Notes: a model not told the origin generated them from the sequence alone. A DNA stretch of 64,000 bases from Porticoccaceae bacterium (GCA_023228865.1 JALOAH010000006.1:13948-77947); one strand, 5' to 3'. Positions 29,345 to 39,804 are shown, counted from the stretch's first letter. Made by a program: numbers and translations.

Positions 29345-30602
29345 CCTGCCTCCCTATATGGTTGCCGATGGCGGCCAGGGTAAAGAATGACCCGCACACC
29401 ATAATAATATCGTCGTTTTCAGCCATATCGACTGCCTGATCAAAAGCATCTTCAAGGGTTTGCGCGCAGCCATAGCTACAACCCAGGGTGTCCAGAATCC
29501 TAGCCAGCTCCACGGCGGGCAAGGCTCTGACATTCCCTGCCAAATCCCCCAGGCACCAGTGACTGACCGCCCCGCGCAGGGCGCGGGCAAAGCCGACAGC
29601 ATCCTTGTCTGCCATGATCGCGACCACCGCAATCACCCGCCGCTTTTCTGCAACGAGCTTTTTCGCCAGAAAGGCAGCGGCAGCGGGATTGTGCGCCACA
29701 TCCAGTATCAGCAACCGGTTGGCAAGCTGCATCCGCTGATACCTGCCAGCAAGATGCAGCTGGCTCAAGGTGTTTGCCAATGCTATAGAGTCAACATCAT
29801 AACCGAGAATCAGCATCCCCTGAATTGCCGCCAGCACACTGGGCAGTGGCAGCGCCGGAATCGGCAAATCGCAAAACTGCTTAGTTGCGCCAGAGGGCAA
29901 AGTAAAGCGGGCATGAAGGAGGTCGCCAACACAGTCACCCTGAAAATGCTCATTGATATAAAAAGGCCTGGCGCGGAGGGTATCGAGATTTTCACGGAGC
30001 GACAACGGCGGCTCGCTGTCGCAGCAAACCAGGGGTCGCCCTGCGCGCGCAATACCGGCCTTTTCAATGGCGATCAGCTCCCGGCTATCGCCGAGCCAGG
30101 CGGCATGATCTATGGCGATGGGGGTGATCACCGCCAAATCCCCATCAATAATATTGACGGCGTCGTAGCGACCCCCCAGTCCCACTTCGAGCACGGCGAG
30201 ATCCAGGGCGGAATTTGCCATAATCAACAGCGCCGCGAGGGTACCCACCTCGAAATACGTCAGAGAAACATTCCCCTGTACCGCCTCTATTTGGGCAAAG
30301 GCAGCGCAGAGCTGCCCATCGTCCACTTCGCGCCCCTGAATACGAATGCGCTCGTTGTAGCGCACCAAATGGGGGGAGCTGTAGGTGGCAACGCGAAGCC
30401 CCTGGCTGAGGGCAAGTTGCTCAAAGGTGCGCACACAGGAACCCTTGCCGTTGGTGCCGGCCACGGTGACAACCTTTGCAGCAACAGCGCCAATGGCAAG
30501 GCGAGCGGCCACCTGACCAACGCGCTCGAGACCAAGATCAATCTCGACGGGATGACGGCTCTGGAGAAGTTTGAGCCAGTCATCAAGGCTGCGATCCGGC
30601 AT
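29334..30602 (-). CDS. folC: Bifunctional folylpolyglutamate/dihydrofolate synthase
   Basis: Adds glycine-linked glutamates to folates and makes dihydrofolate from dihydropteroate. 422 residues. P-loop VAGTNGKGSCVRT near 50, the ligase site with YSSPHLVRYNERIRI and a C-terminal domain of the Mur-ligase type. A TTG at 30653 in the same frame would overlap accD; the ATG at 30602 gives the usual N terminus (SLDDWLKLLQSRHP). Lies 37 bp after accD. Confidence 0.95.
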   Translation of the reverse strand: MPDRSLDDWLKLLQSRHPVEIDLGLERVGQVAARLAIGAVAAKVVTVAGTNGKGSCVRTFEQLALSQGLRVATYSSPHLVRYNERIRIQGREVDDGQLCAAFAQIEAVQGNVSLTYFEVGTLAALLIMANSALDLAVLEVGLGGRYDAVNIIDGDLAVITPIAIDHAAWLGDSRELIAIEKAGIARAGRPLVCCDSEPPLSLRENLDTLRARPFYINEHFQGDCVGDLLHARFTLPSGATKQFCDLPIPALPLPSVLAAIQGMLILGYDVDSIALANTLSQLHLAGRYQRMQLANRLLILDVAHNPAAAAFLAKKLVAEKRRVIAVVAIMADKDAVGFARALRGAVSHWCLGDLAGNVRALPAVELARILDTLGCSYGCAQTLEDAFDQAVDMAENDDIIMVCGSFFTLAAIGNHIGRQDEL

Positions 30603-30639
30603 TGACAGCGATTCTGTTAGGATCGAGAAACTGGCAGGG

Positions 30640-31518
30640 TTAAGCGTCTGCAAGTTCTTTGACGGTGGGAATCCCGGTCATTTTGCTCAACAGCCTGGCG
30701 ATAGTGTCGCGCATGTCGAGCCGGGACACAATCATATCGATAGCGCCGTGCTCAAGAAGAAATTCGCTGCGCTGAAAACCCGCGGGCAACTTCTGGCGAA
30801 TGGTTTGCTCAATAATATTGGGACCAGCAAAACCTGCACGGGCATTGGGTTCGGCAATATTGATGTCGCCCAAAAGGGCGAGGCTGGCGGAAACGCCGCC
30901 GTAAACCGGGTCTGTCATCACTGAAATATAGGGAATTCCCTCACCCTTAAGGCGCTCGACGATGGCACTGGTTTTCGCCATTTGCATCAAGGAAATCAAC
31001 GCTTCCTGCATGCGGGCGCCACCTGTGGCGGAAAAACAGATAAAAGGCAGGCGCTCCTCGAGGCAGATACGGGCAGTGCGCGTGAACTTTTCACCCACGG
31101 CGTAGCCCATGGAACCGCCGTGAAAATTAAATTCAAAAGCCGCCGCCCCCACAGGAATACCCTGCAGGGTGCCGCGCATGGCGATCAGGGCGTCCTTTTC
31201 TCCGGTCAATTTTTGCGCTTCGGTGAGGCGATCCTTGTATTTTTTGGTGTCCTTAAATTTAAGGCGATCCACTGGAACCACGTCGGTGGCGAGCTCCTCC
31301 CGCCCCTGGGGATCGAGAAACAGTTCAAGGCGGCGGCGGGCGCCAATGCGAATATGGTGGTCGCACTTGGGACAAACATCAGAATTTTTTTCCAGCTCGG
31401 GTCTGTATAGCGGGGTATTGCAGCGTGGACATTTGCGCCAGAGACCCTCGGGGACACTGCTGGTTCTATCTTTTTTGGGGGTAACAGGCCCTTTTTTTAT
31501 GCGTTGCAGCCAACTCAT
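30640..31518 (-). CDS. accD: Acetyl-CoA carboxylase carboxyltransferase beta subunit
   Basis: Beta subunit of the carboxyltransferase that makes malonyl-CoA for fatty-acid synthesis. 292 residues. A four-Cys zinc finger (Cys30, 33, 49, 52) is followed by the crotonase-like domain with [20 protein letters not shown]. Starts with [12 protein letters not shown]. Next in order are folC downstream and trpF upstream, as in E. coli and Pseudomonas. Confidence 0.97.
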   Translation of the reverse strand: MSWLQRIKKGPVTPKKDRTSSVPEGLWRKCPRCNTPLYRPELEKNSDVCPKCDHHIRIGARRRLELFLDPQGREELATDVVPVDRLKFKDTKKYKDRLTEAQKLTGEKDALIAMRGTLQGIPVGAAAFEFNFHGGSMGYAVGEKFTRTARICLEERLPFICFSATGGARMQEALISLMQMAKTSAIVERLKGEGIPYISVMTDPVYGGVSASLALLGDINIAEPNARAGFAGPNIIEQTIRQKLPAGFQRSEFLLEHGAIDMIVSRLDMRDTIARLLSKMTGIPTVKELADA

Positions 31519-31554
31519 AGAATATTCCGCTGTAAATTTTCGTGGATTTTAACA

Positions 31555-32205
31555 TTAATTTCCCGAAGATTGCCGCCCCGCCGCCCTCACCTCGGCAACA
31601 AAGCGGGAAATTTTAGCGCTGTCCTTAACACCGGGAGACGCCTCCACACCACCGCTGGCATCAACCGCGTAGGGGGTTGTCAAGGCAATAGCCTCGGCAA
31701 CGTTTTCCGGCGTTAAACCACCGGCAAGAATAACAGGAAAACCGTCAATGCCTTTGATTTTGTCCCACTCAAAGGTTTTGCCGGTGCCGCCATAGCGATC
31801 TTCGCTCCAGGCATCAAACAAAATACCGGCGGCGCTGCGAAAGGGTGCCGCGGCGTCAAGAACAGAGGTATCCCCGCGGACGCGAATTGCTTTCATATAG
31901 GGGCGGCCAAACTGCTCGCAAAAAGCTGGGGATTCATCGCCGTGAAACTGCAGGACATGGGGTCTAACCCGGGTGAGTACAGTTTCCACTAGGGCTGGTT
32001 CGGGATTGACAAAAAGCGCAACTGTGGTGACAAAGGGGCCTGCGGCGGCGGCTATTGCCACGGCGGTGTCAATAGCGACATTTCTCGGGCTCGGCGGATA
32101 AAACACCAGACCAATGGCGTCGGCGCCGCCGTTGACGGCCAACAGGGCGTCGGCGACCGAGGTGATACCGCAGATTTTGATTCTTGCCTGGGGCACAGAT
32201 TGCAT
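31555..32205 (-). CDS. trpF: Phosphoribosylanthranilate isomerase
   Basis: Converts phosphoribosylanthranilate to CdRP in tryptophan synthesis; TIM barrel. 216 residues. The catalytic Cys is in KICGIT near residue 12, with the acid in GLVFYPPSPRNV and a phosphate-binding LAGGLTPENV and DASGGVEASPG late in the barrel. Sits between truA and accD, the order known from Pseudomonas. Confidence 0.95.
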   Translation of the reverse strand: MQSVPQARIKICGITSVADALLAVNGGADAIGLVFYPPSPRNVAIDTAVAIAAAAGPFVTTVALFVNPEPALVETVLTRVRPHVLQFHGDESPAFCEQFGRPYMKAIRVRGDTSVLDAAAPFRSAAGILFDAWSEDRYGGTGKTFEWDKIKGIDGFPVILAGGLTPENVAEAIALTTPYAVDASGGVEASPGVKDSAKISRFVAEVRAAGRQSSGN

Positions 32206-32266
32206 CTCTTTGATTGGCGATGGCCGGATTCTAGCAGATGACCAGCCCCACAGGCAGCTTCACGAT

Positions 32267-33130
32267 TTAACCCGGCTGCGCGATAAAATGAGGCCCCGGG
32301 TCGAGCGCGGGTATCTGATGGCAGGATGGGTAGGCTACAGAAACCAAAAAAAGGCCATCTGGCGCTGCCGTAATTTCTCCCCGGTTTCTGTCCCGCAACA
32401 ACAGTAATTCCCGAGGCCAGTTTTCCGGTCTATCACCGCGACCGACAGCCAGCAACACACCGGCAATATTGCGCACCATGTGGTGCAAGAACGCATTGGC
32501 TGTAATCTCGATCACCACCAGGGTTCCCTGCCTGTAAACACTGATGTTTTCAACACAGCGAAACGGGCTTCTCGACTGGCAAGCGGCGGCACGAAACGAG
32601 GAAAAATCATTTTCCCCCAACAACCCCTGGGCGGCGTTGTGCATCAGACCTTCATCAAGGGGCTCTTTGCACCAGGTCATCAGGCCGCGAAAAATGGCCG
32701 GGGGAACGGGCTCGTTGCAAATGATATAGCGATAAGTGCGCGACAACGCCGAAAATCTGGCATGAAACCGCCCATCTACCTGGGCAAGCCAGTGAAGCCT
32801 GACATTTTCCGGCAAGCGGGTATTGGCGCCCCGTATCCAGTTGTGGGGCTGCCGCTTGGCGGTTGTATCGAAATGAATAATTTGATTGGTTGCGTGCACG
32901 CCAGTGTCTGTGCGCCCGGCACAGGCGATGGTAACGGCCTCATTGGCGACAAAAGACAGGGCGGCCTCCACAACCCCCTGAACACTGGGGCTGTGGCTCT
33001 GGCGTTGCCAGCCGCAAAAGTTGCGGCCGCTGTATTCAACGGCCGCAGCCATGCGGAATACGCCCTCAGGGAGTTCCTCACCCTCTGGCAACAGGCTGTT
33101 GGGCAAATAAACCCAGGACTGAGTAGTCAA
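32267..33130 (-). CDS. truA: tRNA pseudouridine synthase A
   Basis: Makes pseudouridine at tRNA positions 38-40. 287 residues from the chosen TTG start at 33130. The catalytic Asp is in AGRTDTGVHA (residue 75 in this numbering). The segment EYSGRNFCGWQRQ opens the domain. A second candidate start is the ATG at 33052 (MAAAVEYSG), preceded by GAGGG and giving 261 residues. The N-terminal extension makes the start uncertain. 33 bp after fimV. Confidence 0.92.
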   Translation of the reverse strand: MTTQSWVYLPNSLLPEGEELPEGVFRMAAAVEYSGRNFCGWQRQSHSPSVQGVVEAALSFVANEAVTIACAGRTDTGVHATNQIIHFDTTAKRQPHNWIRGANTRLPENVRLHWLAQVDGRFHARFSALSRTYRYIICNEPVPPAIFRGLMTWCKEPLDEGLMHNAAQGLLGENDFSSFRAAACQSRSPFRCVENISVYRQGTLVVIEITANAFLHHMVRNIAGVLLAVGRGDRPENWPRELLLLRDRNRGEITAAPDGLFLVSVAYPSCHQIPALDPGPHFIAQPG

Positions 33131-33163
33131 AACGCCGCTACAAATCCACTAACCGGTAATGGC

Positions 33164-35191
33164 TCAGGCTATTTTTTCAAGTAATTCTCTGGCCTTTGCT
33201 TTTTGTTCGTCATTGCCGCCTTCGGCGACTTCCATGAGAATTTCTTTGGCGCCGGCATTATCGCCCATTTCCAGGTAGGCCTGAGCCAATTCAAGCTGAG
33301 TATCACCTTCGTCAATATCGCCGAGAAAATCAAAATCCTCATCCAAATTAAGATGATCCGCCGCCCCAGTGTCAGTGGCTGGAGAAGATGATTCGAGCTC
33401 ATCGGCGCCAAAGTCATCGAGATCAAACTCGGACAGATCCAATTCGACATCATCGGCTGTGGTGTGGGCGGTCTGGGAATAGCCGCTGTCCTGCTTTGGC
33501 GCCTCTTCAACGGGAGAATCTGCAAACAGATCATCCCCGGCCTTGAGATCAATTTCATCGATGGAGGAAGCCTGGGGCTGTTCCTGTGGCGGCACAGGCG
33601 CCGACCGAACCGGTGCCGGCGGTGGTGTAAACCGGGCAGCAGGTTTCTGAAATGTCTCCGCGTAGTCTTCCTGTTCGTTTTGATTTTTGCCTTTGCGCAG
33701 AACAAAGAAAACCATTGCACCAATGACAACAACAAGAAGCCCAAGAATATAAGTCAAATAGCCGCTCACTTTTTCAAACCATCCTTTATCATCTGTTTTA
33801 AGTCCCGATTTTTCTGTTGAAGTGGCAGGCTTGGGAGTACCCTCTTCACTTTTTGTTTGTTTGTCAGACACTGGCACCGGATTTACCGGACTCTGGCTGT
33901 CAAGGGAAACCGTTGGGGCAGAATCGCTGCTGGCCGGGGTTTGAGAAGTGTTTACGCCTGGCTTGTCCGGGGCGCTGCGCGCCCCCACATTGGCGCTGGG
34001 AAACAGCGCCAGGGACTGGGAGGGTTCAGGCTCCTGCGACTGCTCCAGGTCAACGTCCGGGCTTTCAGTGGTGTCAGGGACTGCGGCACTGTTTTCCCCA
34101 CTTGCCTGGGGCTGGGCTGCAGCCAGCTGCACAGCGCGAAGATCGTCGTCCTCGAGTTCGAGAAGCCGCTGCATGGTGGCAAATTGCTCTTCCATGCTCG
34201 AGAGGCGCTGCTTGAGCTCGGCGTTCTCCCTCTCGGCGCGATCGAGCTCTTCCTGAATGGCGTCGATTTCCCCGCGCAGCGCTGAAGCGCCTGAACCACT
34301 GGCGCCCAGAGCTGAACCCTGCCCCGGGGTTTCGCTGCCTGCGGATAGACTCAGACGGCCGTCACTGTCGGTCACCGCAGAGGTTGGCGCCGGGCGAGAA
34401 CTGCCGCTCAACTGCGCCCCGGAGGAAACGGGTTGGGAGGGCTGCTCAAAAGACCCGCCCGCAGATACCGCGGTGCCAGCGCCAGCTGCCGGGAAACGGA
34501 GCACAGCGCCTTTTTTCAACAAGTTGATATCGCCATTGATAAAGGCATCGGGATTGAGTTGCTGAATCCCCGCCATGCGCTGGTGAACGGAATCTGAAGA
34601 CTGCAGGCTCGAGGCAATCCGCCACAGGGTATCGCCCTCCTTGACCACATATTGCTCATCTCCGGCAACAAGGGTTGAGGATGAACCGTAATTTGAGCTG
34701 GCTGCGCCTTGTGTGTGGCGCGAACCTGATTGGCGAGCGCTCGCTGAGGCTACCGGCGCACTAGCCTTTTTTTTTGTGAACGTCCCCCCGGCATAAACCG
34801 GCAGATCCAGCAGCAGGGTGTACTCCCTGAGCAGACGCCCCGCTGGCCACTGCACGTCAACCAAAAAATCCAGGTAGGGTTCGCGTATGGGCTTTTGGCT
34901 GAACACCCTGAGTACCGGGCCTCCAGGCGCAGCAAAATCGAGATTAAAAAGAAGGCCGGAAAGAATTAATTCCCGCTCCACCCCGGCATTGTCAAAATCG
35001 CTGCGGGAAGCCAGTCCGGCAATGATTTCTGCCTCGGAAAGCTCTCCGATGTTGAGAAGAGGAATTTCTGCGTCGAGAGGTTCGTTGAGAGCCGAATTGA
35101 GGCGAATTTCCCCCAGTCCGAGAGCGGATACATATCCAGACAACAATAGTGCCGCAATACCAGCAGCAATCGGGCGCTTTCGCAAAGCCAT
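33164..35191 (-). CDS. fimV: Pilus assembly/polar protein FimV
   Basis: Peptidoglycan-binding inner-membrane hub for type IV pilus and polar functions. 675 residues. Signal peptide (1-22), a FimV N domain (ALGLGEIRLNSALNEPLDAEI), a LysM domain with YVVKEGDTLWRIA near 180, a coiled coil (310-350), a long Pro/Ser/Gln linker, one membrane span around YLTYILGLLVVVIGAMVFF, and a cytosolic acidic domain ending in a TPR-like FimV_C module. It is shorter than the 900-residue Pseudomonas protein, mostly in the acidic part. The gene order asd-fimV-truA matches Pseudomonas except that usg is missing. Confidence 0.92.
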   Translation of the reverse strand: MALRKRPIAAGIAALLLSGYVSALGLGEIRLNSALNEPLDAEIPLLNIGELSEAEIIAGLASRSDFDNAGVERELILSGLLFNLDFAAPGGPVLRVFSQKPIREPYLDFLVDVQWPAGRLLREYTLLLDLPVYAGGTFTKKKASAPVASASARQSGSRHTQGAASSNYGSSSTLVAGDEQYVVKEGDTLWRIASSLQSSDSVHQRMAGIQQLNPDAFINGDINLLKKGAVLRFPAAGAGTAVSAGGSFEQPSQPVSSGAQLSGSSRPAPTSAVTDSDGRLSLSAGSETPGQGSALGASGSGASALRGEIDAIQEELDRAERENAELKQRLSSMEEQFATMQRLLELEDDDLRAVQLAAAQPQASGENSAAVPDTTESPDVDLEQSQEPEPSQSLALFPSANVGARSAPDKPGVNTSQTPASSDSAPTVSLDSQSPVNPVPVSDKQTKSEEGTPKPATSTEKSGLKTDDKGWFEKVSGYLTYILGLLVVVIGAMVFFVLRKGKNQNEQEDYAETFQKPAARFTPPPAPVRSAPVPPQEQPQASSIDEIDLKAGDDLFADSPVEEAPKQDSGYSQTAHTTADDVELDLSEFDLDDFGADELESSSPATDTGAADHLNLDEDFDFLGDIDEGDTQLELAQAYLEMGDNAGAKEILMEVAEGGNDEQKAKARELLEKIA

Positions 35192-35323
35192 GGCTTTTCC
35201 TTTCGTTTTAGTCCCTGCCAGAGCGCAACTTTATAATGGGTTAAAACCTTTTCGCAACAAATTGCGCTAAGTTACGGACTTTAAGTATTTATTATAAGAA
35301 ACCAGAAGGCAACTGTTGGTTAC

Positions 35324-35372
35324 CGAAAGGTCATACAAATCGCCCTTTTATCGCTAAAAGCATGACCTTTCG
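35324..35372. repeat. Two-tier perfect hairpin between asd and fimV
   Basis: CGAAAGGTCAT (35324-35334) pairs with ATGACCTTTCG (35362-35372). Inside, CTTTTA (35345-35350) pairs with TAAAAG (35355-35360) around a TCGC tetraloop. No T tract follows on either strand. It lies 19 bp after the asd stop and 133 bp before the fimV start. Terminator, RNA-processing site or palindromic element are all possible. Confidence 0.75.
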
Positions 35373-35390
35373 CACAAATTCACCGGCCTG

Positions 35391-36503
35391 TTAATTTTCG
35401 AGCAGAATTCTCAGTATTCTGCGCAGGGGCTCGGCGGCTCCCCACAACAGCTGATCACCGACGGTAAAGGCCGCCAGATAGTCAGAACCCATACTCAACT
35501 TGCGCAAGCGTCCAACAGGAATATCCAGTTTTCCCGTCACCGCTGCCGGCGTCAACGCCTTTAGCGTATCTTCCTTATGGTTGGGCACCACAGACACCCA
35601 ATCATTGGCTTCGGCGATAATGTGCTCAATTTCATCCAGGGGAACGTCCCTGGTGAGCTTGAGCGTCAATGCCTGGCTGTGGCAGCGCATGGCACCAATG
35701 CGCACACAGATGCCATCCACTGGCACCGGATTGCCTTCGCGACCCAGAATTTTGTTGCACTCCGCCTGCGCCTTCCATTCTTCGCGGCTCTGGCCGTTAT
35801 CAAGCTCAGTGTCTATCCACGGCAACAGACTTCCAGCGAGGGCAAAGCCAAAATTATTTTTCGGAAGGTCGCCACTTCTCATGGTTGCGGCAACTTGGCG
35901 ATCGATATCGAGAATGGCGCTGGCGGGATTGGCAAGGAGATTTTCCACCTGGCCGTGAATGACCCCCATCTGGGCAATGAGCTCGCGCATGTTCTGGGCA
36001 CCGGCGCCAGAGGCCGCCTGATAGGTCATGGCGCTAGCCCATTCAACCAAGCCCTTATTGAAAAGGCCGCCCAACCCCATCAGCATGAGACTGACAGTGC
36101 AGTTACCGCCGATAAAATTGTTGACGCCCTTGGCAATGCCCTCCTTGATCACCGCCATATTGACGGGGTCGAGAACGATAAGGGCGTCATCGGCCATGCG
36201 CAGAGAAGAGGCGGCGTCTATCCAGTAGCCCTTCCAGCCACTTTGGCGAAGGGTTGGAAAAATCGCTTTGGTATAATCGCCGCCCTGGCAGGTGATGACA
36301 ATATCCATGGCCTTCAGGGCGGCAATATCATTGGCATCCTGCAACGGCGGCAAATCGCGGCCAATATTGGGGGCGGCCTGCCCCACCTGGGAGGTGGTGA
36401 AAAAAATCGGCTCGATATCCCGAAAATCGTTTTCCGCCTGCATTCTCTCCATGAGGACGGAACCGACCATGCCGCGCCAGCCAACAATACCTACTTTTTT
36501 CAC
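35391..36503 (-). CDS. asd: Aspartate-semialdehyde dehydrogenase
   Basis: Reduces aspartyl phosphate to aspartate semialdehyde for lysine, threonine and methionine synthesis. 370 residues. [11 protein letters not shown] binds NADP at the N terminus, the catalytic Cys135 is in GGNCTVSLM, and the acid-base His is in [12 protein letters not shown]. Start is GTG with GAGG upstream. In Pseudomonas leuB lies between leuD and asd; here the leuD stop is 45 bp from asd and leuB is absent. Confidence 0.96.
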   Translation of the reverse strand: MKKVGIVGWRGMVGSVLMERMQAENDFRDIEPIFFTTSQVGQAAPNIGRDLPPLQDANDIAALKAMDIVITCQGGDYTKAIFPTLRQSGWKGYWIDAASSLRMADDALIVLDPVNMAVIKEGIAKGVNNFIGGNCTVSLMLMGLGGLFNKGLVEWASAMTYQAASGAGAQNMRELIAQMGVIHGQVENLLANPASAILDIDRQVAATMRSGDLPKNNFGFALAGSLLPWIDTELDNGQSREEWKAQAECNKILGREGNPVPVDGICVRIGAMRCHSQALTLKLTRDVPLDEIEHIIAEANDWVSVVPNHKEDTLKALTPAAVTGKLDIPVGRLRKLSMGSDYLAAFTVGDQLLWGAAEPLRRILRILLEN

Positions 36504-36548
36504 CTTAATATTCCTCCACTTAAAATCATGCGTAAATGCAGTGCACCC

Positions 36549-37196
36549 TTAATGTATAGCATCAAACATCCAGGGTTGGCGCTGTCTGTGCCCCTCTTCA
36601 AAGCGACGGATGCTCTCCGCAGCCTGAAGAGTCAGGCCAATTTCGTCAAGCCCCTGCAACAGGCAGTGTTTGCGAAAATCATCAATATCAAATTTGATGA
36701 CTTCACCATTGGCTCTGGTAATGGTCTGATTTTCCAGATTCACCGCCAGTTCATAGCCTGGATTGGCGGCGACTTCTTCAAAAAGCATGGCTACAAGTTC
36801 TTTATCAAGAACAATCGGCAACATGCCGTTTTTAAAGCAATTGTTGTAAAAAATATCTGCAAAACTGGGGGCGATGATAACGCGAATGCCATAATCATCC
36901 AGCGCCCAGGGAGCGTGCTCACGGCTGGAACCACAGCCAAAGTTCTCCCGGGTCAACAGAATGGAAGTGCCCTCATAGCGCTTCTGATTTAGTGGAAAAT
37001 CCTTCTTCAGCGGCCGTGTTTTGCAATCCTTGCCGTACCAGCCTTCATCTTCATAACGCATTTCATCAAAGAGATAAGGGCCAAAGCCGGTTCTGTTGAT
37101 GGCCTTGAGAAACTGCTTGGGAATAATCATATCGGTATCGATATTCGCCAGATCTATAGGCGCCACTATGCCTTTATGGGCTGTAAATGCTTTCAT
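36549..37196 (-). CDS. leuD: 3-isopropylmalate dehydratase small subunit
   Basis: Small (swivel) subunit that, with LeuC, isomerises 2- to 3-isopropylmalate in leucine synthesis. 215 residues. [11 protein letters not shown] and the [14 protein letters not shown] segment (substrate binding) are diagnostic. 23 bp after leuC. The gene expected next, leuB, is absent. Confidence 0.97.
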   Translation of the reverse strand: MKAFTAHKGIVAPIDLANIDTDMIIPKQFLKAINRTGFGPYLFDEMRYEDEGWYGKDCKTRPLKKDFPLNQKRYEGTSILLTRENFGCGSSREHAPWALDDYGIRVIIAPSFADIFYNNCFKNGMLPIVLDKELVAMLFEEVAANPGYELAVNLENQTITRANGEVIKFDIDDFRKHCLLQGLDEIGLTLQAAESIRRFEEGHRQRQPWMFDAIH

Positions 37197-37219
37197 TGTT
37201 AACGTCCTCTGAGAATCTT

Positions 37220-38647
37220 TTACACCTGGGGCAAGGTGCGAACATCAGTGATATAGCCGGTGACTGCAGCGGCAACCGCCATTGCAGGACTGAGCAAATG
37301 GGTGCGCCCACCCGCCCCCTGGCGACCTTCAAAATTGCGGTTGGATGTGGAGGCGCAGTGTTCGCCGCGACCGAGAACATCCGAATTCATTGCCAGACAC
37401 ATGGAGCAGCCGGGCTCGCGCCAATCCATTCCCGCCTCGATGAAAATCTTGTCCAGGCCTTCCTTCTCCGCCTGCTCCTTCACCAGATGAGAACCTGGCA
37501 CCACATAGACTTTCTTGATACTGTCAGCCTTTTTGCGGCCTTTGGCCACGGCGGCGGCGGCACGCAAATCTTCAATTCGCGAATTGGTGCAGGAGCCAAT
37601 GAAAACCTTGTCAATTTTAATGTCCGTCACCGGCATACCACCCCGCAACCCCATATACTCAAGGGCGCGCTGGTAGCCTTTGCGCTTGGTTTCTTCCTGC
37701 TGATCTTCAGGTTTGGGCACCAGTGCCGACACAGGCACCACCATTTCTGGCGAAGTCCCCCAGCTCACATAGGGTTCAATCTCTTCCGCATTCAACTCAA
37801 CCACCGCATCGAAGTGGGCGCCCTCATCGGTATGCAGGGTTTGCCAATACGCCACTGCCTTGTCCCAATTCTCACCCTTGGGAGCAAAGGGTCTGCCTTT
37901 GATATATTCAATGGTTTTGGCGTCGACACCCACAAGACCAACCCGGGCGCCGGCTTCAATGGCCATATTGCAGATGGTCATTCTCCCTTCAACGGAAAGG
38001 CTGCGAATAGTGCTGCCACCAAATTCAATGGCATAACCGGTGCCGCCAGCGGTGCCGATTTTACCAATGATGGCGAGAATCACATCCTTGGCAGTCACCC
38101 CGGGCTGGAGCTCACCCTCGACTTTGACCAGCATATTTTTCATTTTTGACGCCACCAGACATTGTGTCGCCAAGACATGCTCCACTTCGGAAGTGCCGAT
38201 ACCGTGGGCAAGACAACCGAGGGCGCCGTGGGTTGCGGTGTGGGAATCGCCACAAACCACCGTTGCACCAGGCAGGGTAAACCCCTGCTCGGGACCCATG
38301 ACATGGACGATGCCCTGACCGTGATCGTTGATCTTGAATTCTTTAATGCCAAATTCGGCGCAATTGTCGTCCAGTGTCTGCACCTGTATACGGGACACTT
38401 CGTCAACAATGGTGTCGATGCCGCCTTTGCGCTCCTCATAGTCCGTGGGCACATTGTGATCCGGCGTCGCCACATTGGTATCACTGCGCCAGGGTTTGCG
38501 ACCGGCAAGGCGCAGACCTTCAAACGCCTGGGGAGAGGTCACTTCGTGAATAATATGGCGGTCGATATAAAGAAGCGCAGTGCCATCTTCACGGGTTTCC
38601 ACCAGATGGGCGTCCCACAACTTGTCGTAGAGGGTTGAGCATGACAT
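37220..38647 (-). CDS. leuC: 3-isopropylmalate dehydratase large subunit
   Basis: Iron-sulfur subunit of isopropylmalate isomerase. 475 residues. The cluster cysteines are in [13 protein letters not shown] and the pair CSMCLAMN near the C terminus. Starts [16 protein letters not shown], the family start. Divergent from a LysR gene over 111 bp that contains a LysR-type dyad, so that protein is the likely regulator. Confidence 0.97.
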   Translation of the reverse strand: MSCSTLYDKLWDAHLVETREDGTALLYIDRHIIHEVTSPQAFEGLRLAGRKPWRSDTNVATPDHNVPTDYEERKGGIDTIVDEVSRIQVQTLDDNCAEFGIKEFKINDHGQGIVHVMGPEQGFTLPGATVVCGDSHTATHGALGCLAHGIGTSEVEHVLATQCLVASKMKNMLVKVEGELQPGVTAKDVILAIIGKIGTAGGTGYAIEFGGSTIRSLSVEGRMTICNMAIEAGARVGLVGVDAKTIEYIKGRPFAPKGENWDKAVAYWQTLHTDEGAHFDAVVELNAEEIEPYVSWGTSPEMVVPVSALVPKPEDQQEETKRKGYQRALEYMGLRGGMPVTDIKIDKVFIGSCTNSRIEDLRAAAAVAKGRKKADSIKKVYVVPGSHLVKEQAEKEGLDKIFIEAGMDWREPGCSMCLAMNSDVLGRGEHCASTSNRNFEGRQGAGGRTHLLSPAMAVAAAVTGYITDVRTLPQV

Positions 38648-38727
38648 TGATGTATCCTCTTGGCTGATTTTGCAAAAGCATAGCGCCAGGATTAGAATAA
38701 AACAAATTCATATTTTTTATAGATTTA

Positions 38728-38742
38728 ATTCCAAAAAAGAAT
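38728..38742. promoter_or_regulatory. Candidate LysR-type operator in the leuC/LysR divergent region
   Basis: ATTC-N7-GAAT, a dyad of the T-N11-A type. It lies 17 bp before the LysR start and in the AT-rich DNA that must carry both promoters. Inference from symmetry and position. Confidence 0.45.
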
Positions 38743-38758
38743 AGACTGGCATTTACTC

Positions 38759-39637
38759 ATGGATACCCAACTACTGGAAGCTTTTCTCGCCGTTGCCGAA
38801 GCAGGCTCATTTTCTGTCGCCGCTGAACGGGTGCATATCACCCAGCCTGCGGTGAGTAAACGCATCGCCCAGCTTGAAGAAATTCTCGGCTGCCGCCTTT
38901 TCGACCGCATATCCAGAACCATTCACCTCACGGAAGCGGGACAGGCGCTTTTGCCAAGAGCCACGAGAATTCTCGCCGAACTCCGCGAAACCCGCCAGGC
39001 GATTCGAGACCTTTCCGGCCATATCTCTGGCAGCCTGCGCATCGCCATTAGCCACCATATTGGCTTGCACCGCCTCCCCCCGATTCTCAAGGAGTTTGCG
39101 GGCAGCAACCCGGAAGTCAGTCTTGAAGTCGAATTTATGGATTCTGAAGTCGCCTATGAGGCTGTGCTTCACGGCAGATTTGAAGTGGCGGTAATCACCC
39201 TGGCGCCGGAGCCTCATCCCCGCATACTTAGTCATAAAGTCTGGGAAGACCCCCTCGACCTCATGGTTTCCCGGGAACACCCCCTTGCCCGCACCCACCC
39301 GGTCAATATAGAAGAGCTGAGCAAATTTCCCGCCATTTTGCCGGGAATGGAAACCTACACCGGCCGCATGATCAAAAAACTGTTTGACAGCGGCAGTTTC
39401 AACCTCAACGCCACCATGGCGACAAACTACCTCGAAACCATCAAGATGCTGGTCTCCGTGGGGCTTGGCTGGAGCATTCTGCCCCGCATCATGAAAGACG
39501 AAACCCTGCAAATACTGATCTGCGAAAAATTGCAGTTATCCCGCCAGCTCGGTTACATTCAGCACAATGAAAAAACCCTCTCCAATGCAGGGCGCGCCTT
39601 TATTTCCCTGCTGGAAAGCAGAAAAGAACAGAATTGA
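38759..39637 (+). CDS. LysR-family transcriptional regulator divergent from leuC
   Basis: DNA-binding regulator of 292 residues. Winged helix-turn-helix in residues 1-60 (FSVAAERVHITQPAVSKRIAQLE), linker helix, then a periplasmic-binding-type effector domain with SGSLRIAISHHIGLHRLPPIL. The same position next to leuC is occupied by an uncharacterised LysR protein in Pseudomonas. Control of leuCD and of itself is the natural guess; the effector is unknown. Confidence 0.88.
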   Translation: MDTQLLEAFLAVAEAGSFSVAAERVHITQPAVSKRIAQLEEILGCRLFDRISRTIHLTEAGQALLPRATRILAELRETRQAIRDLSGHISGSLRIAISHHIGLHRLPPILKEFAGSNPEVSLEVEFMDSEVAYEAVLHGRFEVAVITLAPEPHPRILSHKVWEDPLDLMVSREHPLARTHPVNIEELSKFPAILPGMETYTGRMIKKLFDSGSFNLNATMATNYLETIKMLVSVGLGWSILPRIMKDETLQILICEKLQLSRQLGYIQHNEKTLSNAGRAFISLLESRKEQN

Positions 39638-39804
39638 GGCACGCTGACCGTTCCGCTCGACGGATTTTTGCCGCTGGCGGCACCACGCGCACAAAAATAA
39701 CTCTTTATTGTTTAACCCGGCTGGAACTATGTATCAGGCGATTCAATCATGTAGAATTTGGCCATTACAAATTCCAGTGATCACCATCAAAAGGAACTCG
39801 GCTT

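Noticed and set aside
29460..30605. Plus-strand reading frame of 381 codons across folC
   Set aside because: Antisense to folC; no conserved motif.
35577..36992. Plus-strand reading frame of 471 codons across asd and leuD
   Set aside because: Antisense to two conserved genes and spans their intergenic gap; composition follows the opposite strand's codons.
39722..39752. GGAACT followed by TCATG, considered as a sigma-E promoter for the coiled-coil gene
   Set aside because: The spacer is 18 bases, about two too long, and the -10 part is poor.
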